A stretch of 64,000 bases of DNA from Palaemon carinicauda (taxonomy: Eukaryota; Arthropoda; Malacostraca; Decapoda; Palaemonidae), in assembly GCF_036898095.1 (NCBI RefSeq), contig NC_090751.1, forward strand, positions 75,296,680 through 75,360,679. Reading direction: 5' to 3'. Position numbers and translations under genes: made by a program. The notes beneath the pieces were generated by a model. The model made no database searches. It worked only from the letters and a program-made list of their open reading frames with translations, and was not told the origin of the DNA. Positions 1 through 9,076 of this stretch are shown piece after piece. Position 1 is the stretch's first letter, and each line of letters starts with the position of its first letter.

Positions 1-1222
1 GATATGCATGCTCCTCTGACTCGAGTTCCACAGACCTGAGCATTCCCAACCGTCCAGCGTCGCGCCCCAGCCCAAGTCCGATGCGTCCGAGAAGAGAACG
101 TGGTTGGGTATCTGAACTGCCAGGGGAAGACCCTCTCTTAGGTTGATATTGTCCTTCCACCAAGTCAGACAAGACTTTATCTTTCCGGAAATCGGGATCG
201 AGACCGCCTCTAGCGTCTTGTCCTTTTTCCAGTGAAAAGCCAGATGGAATTGAAGAGGACGGAGGTGTAGTCTTCCTAGTGATACAAATTGCTCCAGGGA
301 TGACAGCGTCCCTACCAGACTCATCCACAGCCTGACTGAGCAGCGTTCTTTCTTCGGCATCTTCTGGATGGAGAGCAGGGCTTGATCTATTCTGGGGGCC
401 GACGGAAAAGCCCGAAAAGCTTGACTGTGAATCTCCATCCCTAAATACAGAATAGTTTGGGATGGGACCAGCTGCGACTTTTCCAAATTGATTAGGAGTC
501 CCAATTCCTTGGTCAGATCTAGAGTCCACTTGAGATCCTTCAGACAGCGACGACTGGAAGAGGCTCTGAGAAGCCAGTCGTCCAAATAAAGGGAGGCTCG
601 GATGTCCGATAAGTGGAGGAATTTCGCCACATTCCTCATCAGCCTCGTAAATACGAGAGGAGCTGTGCTTAGGCCAAAGCACAGGGCCCGAAACTGGTAA
701 ACCACATCTTCGAAGACGAATCTCAGAAAAGGTTGGGAGTCTGAGTGAATGGGGATGTGGAAGTAGGCGTCCCTTAGGTCTAGTGAGACCATCCAGTCTT
801 CCTTTCTGACCGCTGCTAAGACTGACTTTGTGGTCTCCATGGAAAACTTCGTCTTTGTGACAAAGACATTCAGAGCACTGACGTCTAGCACCGGTCTCCA
901 ACCTCCTGTCTTCTTTGATACTAGGAAGAGACGGTTGTAAAACCCCGGTGATTGAAGGTCCGAGACTTTGACCACCGCTCCCTTCTCTAGCAAAAGAGAC
1001 ACTTCCAGTTTCAGGGCTTGTCTCTTTTCTTCCTCTCTGTACCTGGGAGATAGATCGATGGGGGACGTCGCTAGAGAGGGTTTGCGTACAAAAGGGATTT
1101 TGTACCCCTCTCTGAGTAACCTCACAGATTGTTGATCTGCGCCTCTCCTCTCCCAGGCTTGCCAGAAGTTCTTGAGTCTGGCTACTACTGGTGTCTGAAG
1201 ATGCGGGCAGTCAGACTCTGCC
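1..1222 (-). CDS. DL1 pol: reverse transcriptase and start of RNase H (partial)
   Basis: An open minus-strand frame running off the left edge. Visible RT motifs in order are LDVSALN, SLDLRDAYFHIPIH, FGLSTAPLVFTRL and the catalytic box YLDDWLL. The RNase H start LFSDASDLGWG lies near position 50. The frame continues upstream over the last 100 or more bases of gag, in the +1 phase relative to gag; copies II and III show the same arrangement. No stop was found in the part I translated, so this pol is open within the window. No obvious ATG precedes it, so expression probably needs a frameshift from gag. The family role is to copy element RNA into DNA and remove the RNA strand. Confidence 0.8.
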
Positions 1223-3217
1223 CTTGGAGGACTTGGATCCTTTCCTCTTCCCTCGCTTCCCTTCGGCACGAGCACCTCCCCTGCTGGAGGCTCTGCCACG
1301 AAAGGGCGGAATAAAACGAGACGCTGGAGTGTCTATCCTCGGTCTAGCAGACAATGTAGGCAAAGGGGGAGCTTTGCGAGCCGAGGACGCAACTAGATCG
1401 TGGGTGTCCTTCTGAACTAAAGACAAGGCAATTTCCTTAACCAAGACTTCAGGAAACAGGCACTTGGAAAGGGGAGCAAAGAGTAGCTCAGATCTTTGGC
1501 ATGGCGTCACTCCAGCAGACAGGAAAGAACATAGAGACTCTCGCTTCTTCAGGACTCCGGACGTGAATGAGGCGGCAAGCTCGTTGGACCCATCACGGAC
1601 GGCCTTGTCCATGCAGGACATAATGAGCAAGGAAACATCCTTATCTGCAGAAGAGATTTTCCTACTCAGGGCTCCTAAACACCAGTCTAGGAAGTTAAAG
1701 ACTTCGAAAGCCCTAAATATACCTTTAAGAAGGTGGTCCAGGTCCGATGGTGACCAACCAATCTTCGAGCGTCTCATGGCAAGGCGGCGGGGAGAGTCTA
1801 CAAGACTTGAGAAGTCGCCCTGGGCAGAGGCAGGAACTCCCAAGCCGAGAACTTCTCCCGTGGCATACCAGACGCTCGATCTAGACGAGAGTTTAGATGG
1901 GGGAAAGGCAAAGGCTGTCTTTCCTAAACTCTTCTTGGTCTCTAACCAATCTCCCAACAGCCGCAAAGCTCTCTTGGATGAGCGAGAGAGAACGAGTTTA
2001 GTAAAAGCAGGTACGGTAGCAGGCACGCCTAATACAAACTCCGACGGCGGCGAACGAAGAGCCACAGAAACAAAGTGGTCAGGGAACAACTCCTTAAATA
2101 CAGCCATGACTTTTCCAAAGTCCAAGGATGGTTGAGTTGCCTTAGGCTCATCAAGTTCTGAAGGTTGATCCTCTTGTGGTTCAGCAACGTCCTCATCTGA
2201 TAGTTCCTCATCCGATAACTGATGAGGAAACGGCAAAGGAGTGGGCAACGTTTGACTCGCCGAGTCCGGTCGCACTGGTGCATGCGTGACGGAGCCGGAC
2301 GCAGCGTCATGGAACTGCTGCACAGTCTGGAAACTGTCAACAACCATGGTTGCGCGAGGACGCACAGCGTCCACCCGAGACTGTTTAGACCGTCTGGGTT
2401 CTGCAGTCAACACCATACCGGGTTGCGGAGGTTGACGCACCGCGTCAAAACAAGTCACCTCTGATGGTTGATGAACGTCCTGAACGTCAACAACCACCTC
2501 CGTGCGTCGCCTAACGTCAACGTGCGGCTGGCAACCCACACTGGGTCGCATCGGTGGAGGTACTACCCCAACTGGTTGACGCGAGAAAGCTACCTCAACG
2601 TCAACAGGACGCACAACAGACCGCTTGGATGGTTGTTGGCCAGAAGGTTCAGCAGCAACCTTCTCCGCATTGAAGTCCTCCATCAAGGACGCAAGCTTGG
2701 ACTGCATGTCCTGCAGCAATACCCATTTAGGGTCTACGGAAGCAGGTGCGGCAACAGACGGGGTGAGCGACTGAGGCGGCACAGCTTTGCCTCTCTTAGG
2801 CGGCGAGCAGTCATCAGATGACGGCAACGAGTCCGAACTGTCCCAGTGGCTACAACCGGGACGTTGGACTTGTCCTGAAAGGACCGACTTACGCTTCAAA
2901 GGTCGGGAGACCTTGGTCCAAGGTTTCTTACGAGAAACACCTTCGGACGACGAGGTAAAAATGGGCTCTCTCGTCTTACGTTGGTAGGGGCGATCTTGGG
3001 GAGATACGCCTGATACCATAGAGGGAACGTCTGTTCGCTGATCAAGGCCTCTCGAACCCATGAGTTGTACGACATTGCTTCTTCCCTGGGCTTGGGAGCT
3101 TGCAAGAGGTCCCGGACTAGGAGGACGACAGGCACGAACAGACGAACCCTCAAGCGCAACACTGTTCACAACACTTTGAGAAACACTAGGCACTTTTAAC
3201 ACTTTCCGCCGCGGCAC
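1211..3217 (-). CDS. DL1 gag-like protein, main part
   Basis: A 668-codon frame. The N-terminal half is low-complexity and rich in Ser, Pro, Arg and Val. A conserved block follows from about residue 370, with motifs such as FKELFPDHFVSVA, LVLSRSSKRALRLLGDW and LGVPASAQGDFSSLVDSPR. The C-terminal tail is Gly/Arg/Lys-rich (FRGRASSRGGAR), typical of nucleic-acid binding. The conserved block recurs in DL1 copy III at 37996-38950. The start is not real: the protein begins in the neighbouring frame (3186-3653), and one indel near 3190-3217 separates the two. The stop at 1211-1213 sits inside the overlap with pol. Probable role: capsid or RNA packaging. Confidence 0.7.
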   Translation of the reverse strand: MPRRKVLKVPSVSQSVVNSVALEGSSVRACRPPSPGPLASSQAQGRSNVVQLMGSRGLDQRTDVPSMVSGVSPQDRPYQRKTREPIFTSSSEGVSRKKPWTKVSRPLKRKSVLSGQVQRPGCSHWDSSDSLPSSDDCSPPKRGKAVPPQSLTPSVAAPASVDPKWVLLQDMQSKLASLMEDFNAEKVAAEPSGQQPSKRSVVRPVDVEVAFSRQPVGVVPPPMRPSVGCQPHVDVRRRTEVVVDVQDVHQPSEVTCFDAVRQPPQPGMVLTAEPRRSKQSRVDAVRPRATMVVDSFQTVQQFHDAASGSVTHAPVRPDSASQTLPTPLPFPHQLSDEELSDEDVAEPQEDQPSELDEPKATQPSLDFGKVMAVFKELFPDHFVSVALRSPPSEFVLGVPATVPAFTKLVLSRSSKRALRLLGDWLETKKSLGKTAFAFPPSKLSSRSSVWYATGEVLGLGVPASAQGDFSSLVDSPRRLAMRRSKIGWSPSDLDHLLKGIFRAFEVFNFLDWCLGALSRKISSADKDVSLLIMSCMDKAVRDGSNELAASFTSGVLKKRESLCSFLSAGVTPCQRSELLFAPLSKCLFPEVLVKEIALSLVQKDTHDLVASSARKAPPLPTLSARPRIDTPASRFIPPFRGRASSRGGARAEGKRGKRKGSKSSKGRV

Positions 3218-3653
3218 TTTGGCACTTTAGTTCCTTTACGTCCGCCATGAGTTGATTGCGGTCACTTGCAAGGGCCTCAACTCTCTCCCCCAAGGCATGG
3301 ATAGCACGCATCATGTCTTGCATCGACGGTTCCTGAGTGCTAGGAGGGGGGTTAGGAACAACCACTACAGGGGAAGGATTAGGTTCAGGGGCATGTGGAG
3401 AGGAAAAATCTACCGACCTAGAAGAACTTCTCCTTACCGTATCTCTCTCTAGTCTGCGTGTATATTTCTCAAATTCAAGAAAATCGAATTCCGAAAGGCC
3501 CACGCATTCCTCACACCGATCTTCCAATTGACAGGTTTTACCCCGACAATTGGAACAAACAGTGTGAGGGTCGAGAGAAGCCTTTGGAAGACGCCTATGA
3601 CAGTCCCTAGCATTACATTTTCTGAACTTGGGAACTTGTGAAAGGTCAGCCAT
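3186..3653 (-). CDS. DL1 gag N-terminus with Cys/His module
   Basis: A 156-codon frame starting MADLSQVPKF. Residues about 13-48 form a Cys/His cluster: C-x4-C, then 11 residues, then H-x2-C-x2-C, then C-x2-C (CEEC). This looks like a zinc-binding module. It is followed by FLEFEKYTRRLERD, a Ser/Pro linker with the short motif NPSPVVVVPNPPP, and a likely coiled coil (MQDMMRAIHALGERVEAL). DL1 copy III has the same order at 49759-50225, starting inside the cluster. The frame ends in TAG at 3186-3188, overlapping the next gag frame, so a 1-nt indel has broken a formerly single gag. Alternative: a programmed frameshift, less likely because copy III stays in one frame here. Confidence 0.65.
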   Translation of the reverse strand: MADLSQVPKFRKCNARDCHRRLPKASLDPHTVCSNCRGKTCQLEDRCEECVGLSEFDFLEFEKYTRRLERDTVRRSSSRSVDFSSPHAPEPNPSPVVVVPNPPPSTQEPSMQDMMRAIHALGERVEALASDRNQLMADVKELKCQSAAAESVKSA

Positions 3654-4035
3654 TTTGAATTAGTCAAGGGAAAATTCCAAAAAACCATCTAAGTCATCAA
3701 CAATTAATCCGATCCAAAAAAGAGTTCAAGGATTTATTTGAAGAAAAACACCTGTACTGCGAAAGCTCAAACCAAATTAAAGTACTTCACCAAATATGAT
3801 GTGAAAAAACTCCAGGTTCAACAGCGAGTAAAGTACGTCTTGTCGACACGTCGACAGAGAAGAAATTGAGTCTTTGTTTACATCGAGAGTGGTATCTGGC
3901 CGACAGTTGGTGCTGGTGGGCACACCCGCAACCTGTATAGCGATCGCTGGCGAGTTTTTACTGTTTTTTGTCTGTCGAGCAACAGAGTTGCAGCTATTAT
4001 ATATTCACCGGCTAAGTTAAATATTTAAAAACTTG
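3654..4035 (-). other. DL1 copy I 5' leader and probable inverted terminus
   Basis: No gene. The stretch is directly upstream of the gag ATG. Around 3900-4035 the order of short blocks (a GGCGAGTTTT block, a GCTATTATATA block, then GCTAAGTTAAATATTT) parallels the reverse complement of the copy II left terminus near 31770-31850, read by eye. This suggests a degenerate inverted terminal repeat. The exact boundary is uncertain. Confidence 0.4.
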
Positions 4036-5065
4036 AGTTGATGGACATTCAGGTCCAGTTCACTCAAATACCTTCTAAAATTCTGGCCACAACAAAGCTG
4101 CATGTCCAAGCATGGGGCTGCCATCATCAACATGGAGCACAATCAACACAACTACTCTAAAAATAGAAATAAAAAACACTAACAGTCAAACACAAGATGC
4201 AGGGAAGTACCACAGTACAGCACCGCGGCCAAAGTTAAAGTGAAGGTTGCTCCACCTGTTAGAAAGGCAGGGCCTACCCACCACCCAACAAACAACTAAG
4301 CTTGCCTCGTATTATGAGTAGGAACAAATTTGAAGTTTTCTTTTTCTTGAATAAGATTTCAAAACTCTACAAAAGTAATGCACATGAATTGTACTTACAG
4401 AAGGGAATTACACCAGTAGCTTGGCCCATATGTACATGTCTTCGAACCCAATAGAGCACATTCTCCGGGTAGTACACATGCTGTTGGTAAATTAAAGAGG
4501 TAATTTAAAAATCAATACCAAAACGTATAACTTTTTCTTAAAATTCAATTTATTGAATCAGGCCATATTTCTATTACATTGGTTTACATTCATCTTCCAA
4601 TATTCTGAAGTGATCCAAATAAATATTTGCATTGTAATGTAGGCTACTCAGCCAGAGGAACAAAGTTTAAATTGTTTTTTTTTTTTTCTTAACTATATTT
4701 TAATAAGGTATTGTTATACTTATAAAATATTCTCAGTGTATTTAAAAAGTAAGGGTGGCTGCATCACTGTAAAGCATAAAAGATATGTAATGAATTTGCT
4801 TACATAAAAAAAAAATAATTGAAGTTACTTATGTTGTACAGGAAAAATTAAGTTCTTTTCCCTTACCTGATGTTACTCTCTACCAGATGAACAAAGTATC
4901 AAATATCTCTTATACATCCATTTTGTAAGATGACATAATTGCCTTTTCTATTTTTTTTTCTACTTAGTTGAAAATGGGTGGCTGAACTACTTAAAAATTA
5001 TCTAAGTGATCACATAGACATTTTATTACTACAAATTTTTATTAGATCCTTTTGAATTAACTTTT
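4036..5065. other. AT-rich spacer without a gene
   Basis: No convincing coding frame on either strand. The stretch contains homopolymer runs (T near 4677, A near 4806) and several AATAAA-like sites. I see no terminal repeats or RNA-gene signature. Confidence 0.6.
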
Positions 5066-5233
5066 AAACCTCACAGACCTGAGTTTACTCATATAGTTTG
5101 TCAAAAGACCACAATTTATTGAATATTTTGTCAAGGACCTCAGTTTACTTTTGAGTTTTGTCAAAAAGCCTGTTTATTAAATATATTGTCAAGGACATCA
5201 GTTTACTTACATATTCTGTCAAAGACCTTGGTT
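5066..5233. repeat. Degenerate 30-bp minisatellite, split by copy A
   Basis: About five imperfect units of roughly 30 bp follow the pattern TCAAGGACCTCAGTTTACTT, then an AT-rich end finishing in TTTTG. Another unit resumes at 10578-10607 on the far side of copy A. The last 15 bp here (5219-5233, TCAAAGACCTTGGTT) are the target duplication of that insertion. Confidence 0.7.
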
Positions 5234-5365
5234 GATTGATTGATTGATTGAAAGTTTTCTGGCATCCTGACATCTAAGGTCATTGACGCCGATACCATTT
5301 ACTGTATATGAAAATTAAAAGCAAATTCAATTAAAACCATAAAAATTAAGAAGTCATTACAATAG

Positions 5366-8300
5366 TTAAATAGTTTTCAGAAGACCTGCTTCTGAAATAA
5401 ATCTAAAAATTCCGCTCGCATAGTAAGACACATCATGTCCAAGAATCTTGGCAAGGATAAACCTGCCATCCTCACCTCGAGCCTCAAACAGATATCTATT
5501 TCTTAAGTTAGTAAAATTAGGGCATTCGGTCAACAAATGCCTCACTGTTAAAGGTACTAAGCAGTCCTCGCAATACGGTTGGTGTTGTCCCTTCAGCAGA
5601 AACTCGTGTGTCAACCGTGTGTGACCAATACGGAGACGACAAAGAGTCGTCTCCCATTTTCGGGGAATCATGTTATACCTCCAAGGTGATATGATATTTG
5701 TTACTTCCCTCATTTTATTGCCATCTTGACTATCCCAGTGCTGTTGCCATTTATCACATACCAATTTCTTGATGTAGGGTAGGAAATCGTTACATGGAAT
5801 GGGATACCTCCTTGGTAGCAACTCGGATGCCGCATTCTTCGCCAGTAAATCTGCCTTCTCATTCCCAGACACACCTACATGTGCTGGAACCCAACAAAAT
5901 CGAACAGTTATACCTTTCCGTCCAATAATAAAAAGCCATTCTAAAATCTTTAAAACTAGAGGGTTACTAGAATTAAAAACTTCTAAAGCTTGAAGAACAC
6001 TCCTTGCATCACTAAAAATTGTAAAATTACCCTCCTTTTCCAAAGCTATTTTCTCAATAGCGGTTAATATGCCATACAGTTCGGCAGTAAATATGGAAGC
6101 TGTTAGAGGAAGTGCACCTCTACAATTAAAATCATTACTATGTACTCCAAATCCAACGCCAGCATCAGATTTGGAGCCATCAGTATATATAAAAGTCGAT
6201 CCCCTATGTTCTTCGACATGTTCCATAAAAAGAGACCTGGATTCTAAGTCAGTCAAATTCTTCTTAACTCCAATAAAGTATCTACAAAAAGATATGTCAG
6301 GTAATTTCCATGGAGGCGTTGATGATACCTTGAATGGAAGCACCTTATTTCTAATCATATCCAGATTGTTTAATAATTGGTTAACCCGAAACCCAAAAGG
6401 TTGAGGAGATTTTGGGTGCAACTCAAAGTAGGTTGAGTTCCTTACAAGGCTTGCAGTTTGAAAGGCTGAAGAATTGGGGAGTCTTTGCAATCTAAACCAA
6501 TACCGAATAATAGAGGACATTCGGTAAAGGTCCAGAGGCAACTCCCCAGCATCAACAAGGAGACTTGTGATAGGGGATGTTCTAAAGGCTCCTGTGGACA
6601 ATCTAATGCTAGCATAATGTATTGAATCTAGTATTTTTAACCGGCTTGGGGTTGCTGAGGAGTATATTTCGCATCCATAACTAATTTTGGAAAATATCAA
6701 GGCCTTGTATAATTTTAAAATTGTATTGCGGTCTGCCCCCCATGATGTATGGGACAAGACTTTTAAAAGATTCATAGCTTCAACACATTTAGCTTTTAAT
6801 GTTTTTAAGTGAGAAACCCATGTAAGCCTACAATCAAATATCAACCCTAAAAATTTGGCTTCACTTGCACATGGGATCCGTTGACCTTTGATGTATATAT
6901 CCGGGTCTGGATGTACTCCCCGTATACGACAGAAATGGACAATTGTAGTTTTACTTGTTGAGAACTTAAATCCATTCATATCGGCCCAATGGATAATTTT
7001 ATCAATAGAGAGTTGGATTTTTCTCTCAACCATTGCCATTCTGGCTCCAGCAAATGATATGGAGAGATCATCCACAAATAATGTTGCAAGAACATCCCGG
7101 GGAATGACTGAGGATATCCCATTAATTGCTAGTGCAAAAAGGGTTACACTCAGCACACTTCCCTGAGGAACTCCTTCTTCCTGGCACTTACTCTCTGATA
7201 GAGCTTCCCCAACTCTCACTTGGAAAACTCTATGTGAAAGAAATGACTGGATGAATAGTGGTAGCTCACCTCTCAATCCGCACTCATGGATTCTTTTAAG
7301 TATACCGTATCTCCATGTGGTATCATATGCCTTTTCAAGATCAAAAAAAACTGTAACATGGTGCTGTTTGGAAGCAAAGGCTTCACAAATGGAGGACTCA
7401 AGTTGTATCAGCACATCAGTCGTTGAGTGCATTTTCCTGAATCCACATTGAATGGGTGATAAAATATTCTTCTTTTCAAGGTACCAAATCAGTCTTGCAT
7501 TGACCATCTTCTCCATGATTTTACATAAACAAGATGTCAATGCAATAGGTCGGTAGTTTGCTGCTAAAAACTTGTCCTTACCGGGTTTTAAAAAGGCTAA
7601 AATAATGGCTAGTTCCCAAACACTTGGATAACTATGATCATGCCATATTCTATTAAAAATGCTTAAAATAAATAACTTTGTATTATAAGGTACATGTTTA
7701 ATCATTGCATATGGAATTCCATCGGGTCCAGGGGCTGTATCGTTACAAGTAGCAAGAGCAGAATCAAATTCTCTTTCAGTAAAAGGAGAATTGTATGACT
7801 CTTGCTTTCTTGTTGCGAAGTTTAAAACTTTCTTTTCTTCATTGCTCCTATACTGGTGACCAGGAGCTGCTTGACACTTGCACGATACATTTGAGAAATG
7901 GTCAGCCAGGGCATTGCTAACTTCGGTTGCTCCAGTCATATACTGGCCATTTATCTTTAACACTGGTGGTGGGTTTGGGGTGAATTTTCCTGCTATCTTT
8001 TTTACTTTCCTCCACACAGATGATGTTGGTGTTCTACTGTTAATGGAGGAAACAAAGGACATCCAAGACTGGCGCCTAGCTTCTTTCATGGCACGGCGGA
8101 ACTGTGCTCTACATTTCTTGTATATGACTAAATTCTCCTCATTACGGTGCATGCGCAATCGTGTTAAAGACTTTCTTGTGGCTCTGTGCAGGGCAGTTAG
8201 TTCTGACGACCACCAGGGGACTGGTCGTCGTCTGAATATCCCAGTTGTTTTGGGAATGGAATTCACTCCTGCTGTGTGAAGAGTTCCATTAAGTAAGTCT

Positions 8301-9076
8301 ATGGCATCATCAACACTTTCAAACTGTTCTGCATTTCCTTCAATTTCACTTAACTCCCGAAATCTATTCCAGTCCGCCTTATCAAGATTCCATCGAGGTG
8401 ATCTTTGTAAAGGTGGACCATTGTTGGTGTTTATAATGATTGGTGCATGATCACTAGTATGCCAATCATCTAATGTTCTCCAATTAAAATCGAGAAGACA
8501 GTTAGAGCTTGCAACTGATAGGTCAATGCAGGACAAGGTACCTGTCTGTACATGAAAATGTGTGGGCTCTCCTGTATTGAGGAGTCCGACATCTTCATTC
8601 TCCAAAATTGACGATATAATATTACCCCTTGCATTTGCTAAAACATCACCCCATAAAGGATGTCTACTATTAAGGTCTCCTAGTAAGAGAAAGGGTTGTG
8701 GGAGTTGTTTAATCACCTCTACTATATTATCATATGAGATGTTATCATTTGGAGGCAAGTAAAGAGAACAGATTGTGTATTTTCTTCCTATATCAATCTG
8801 TACAGCCACTGCCTGCAGAGGGGTACAGATAGACAAAGATATTTGGGGAACATCTCGACGAATGTATATAAGACTTCCCCCATGGCTCCCTGCTCGTTGA
8901 TCATATGGTGTCCTATAGCTAACATACTCTCGAGGACAAGGAGTATTAGCATCGAGCTTGCTTTCTTGTAGACATACTGTTATAGGGGAGTGCTCACGTA
9001 TGAGGAGCTTAAGTTGTTCATATTTCGCCCTTAAACCCTGGCAATTCCATTGCAGAATGGAGGAAAAAACTATGTT
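5366..9076 (-). CDS. Non-LTR ORF2: APE endonuclease, RT, RNase H (copy A, open)
   Basis: About 1236 open codons. The endonuclease domain begins at LQWNCQGLRAKYEQLKLLI and ends at TSDHAPIII near residue 215. RT follows, with RPIALTSCLCKIMEKMV, FDLEKAYDTTWR, EEGVPQGSVLSVTLF and the catalytic LFVDDLSISF. RNase H follows, with IYTDGSKS, AELYGILTAIE, FSDARS and HVGVSGNEKAD. The C-terminus carries C-x2-C-x7-H-x4-C (CEDCLVPLTVRHLLTEC). Family role: nick the target, prime reverse transcription there and remove RNA. The frame opens directly after the ORF1 stop TAA (9077-9079), in the same phase. The first ATG comes only after the endonuclease domain, so initiation is unusual. No stop or frameshift was seen. 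Confidence 0.9.
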   Translation of the reverse strand, partial: NIVFSSILQWNCQGLRAKYEQLKLLIREHSPITVCLQESKLDANTPCPREYVSYRTPYDQRAGSHGGSLIYIRRDVPQISLSICTPLQAVAVQIDIGRKYTICSLYLPPNDNISYDNIVEVIKQLPQPFLLLGDLNSRHPLWGDVLANARGNIISSILENEDVGLLNTGEPTHFHVQTGTLSCIDLSVASSNCLLDFNWRTLDDWHTSDHAPIIINTNNGPPLQRSPRWNLDKADWNRFRELSEIEGNAEQFESVDDAIDLLNGTLHTAGVNSIPKTTGIFRRRPVPWWSSELTALHRATRKSLTRLRMHRNEENLVIYKKCRAQFRRAMKEARRQSWMSFVSSINSRTPTSSVWRKVKKIAGKFTPNPPPVLKINGQYMTGATEVSNALADHFSNVSCKCQAAPGHQYRSNEEKKVLNFATRKQESYNSPFTEREFDSALATCNDTAPGPDGIPYAMIKHVPYNTKLFILSIFNRIWHDHSYPSVWELAIILAFLKPGKDKFLAANYRPIALTSCLCKIMEKMVNARLIWYLEKKNILSPIQCGFRKMHSTTDVLIQLESSICEAFASKQHHVTVFFDLEKAYDTTWRYGILKRIHECGLRGELPLFIQSFLSHRVFQVRVGEALSESKCQEEGVPQGSVLSVTLFALAINGISSVIPRDVLATLFVDDLSISFAGARMAMVERKIQLSIDKIIHWADMNGFKFSTSKTTIVHFCRIRGVHPDPDIYIKGQRIPCASEAKFLGLIFDCRLTWVSHLKTLKAKCVEAMNLLKVLSHTSWGADRNTILKLYKALIFSKISYGCEIYSSATPSRLKILDSIHYASIRLSTGAFRTSPITSLLVDAGELPLDLYRMSSIIRYWFRLQRLPNSSAFQTASLVRNSTYFELHPKSPQPFGFRVNQLLNNLDMIRNKVLPFKVSSTPPWKLPDISFCRYFIGVKKNLTDLESRSLFMEHVEEHRGSTFIYTDGSKSDAGVGFGVHSNDFNCRGALPLTASIFTAELYGILTAIEKIALEKEGNFTIFSDARSVLQALEVFNSSNPLVLKILEWLFIIGRKGITVRFCWVPAHVGVSGNEKADLLAKNAASELLPRRYPIPCNDFLPYIKKLVCDKWQQHWDSQDGNKMREVTNIISPWRYNMIPRKWETTLCRLRIGHTRLTHEFLLKGQHQPYCEDCLVPLTVRHLLTECPNFTNLRNRYLFEARGEDGRFILAKILGHDVSYYASGIFRFISEAGLLKTI

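Larger units (their letters stand above)
1..4035 (-). mobile_element. DIRS-like retrotransposon family DL1, copy I (5' part)
   Basis: A minus-strand element cut by the left window edge. Reading 5' to 3' on the minus strand it has a leader, gag (two overlapping frames) and the start of pol (reverse transcriptase, then the beginning of RNase H). The recombinase expected downstream lies outside the window. Identification rests on close similarity of its gag and RT to DL1 copies II and III, which do carry a tyrosine recombinase. The right end near 4035 is approximate: plus-strand sequence at about 3900-4035 resembles the reverse complement of the left terminus of copy II, as expected for inverted termini. 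Confidence 0.75.
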
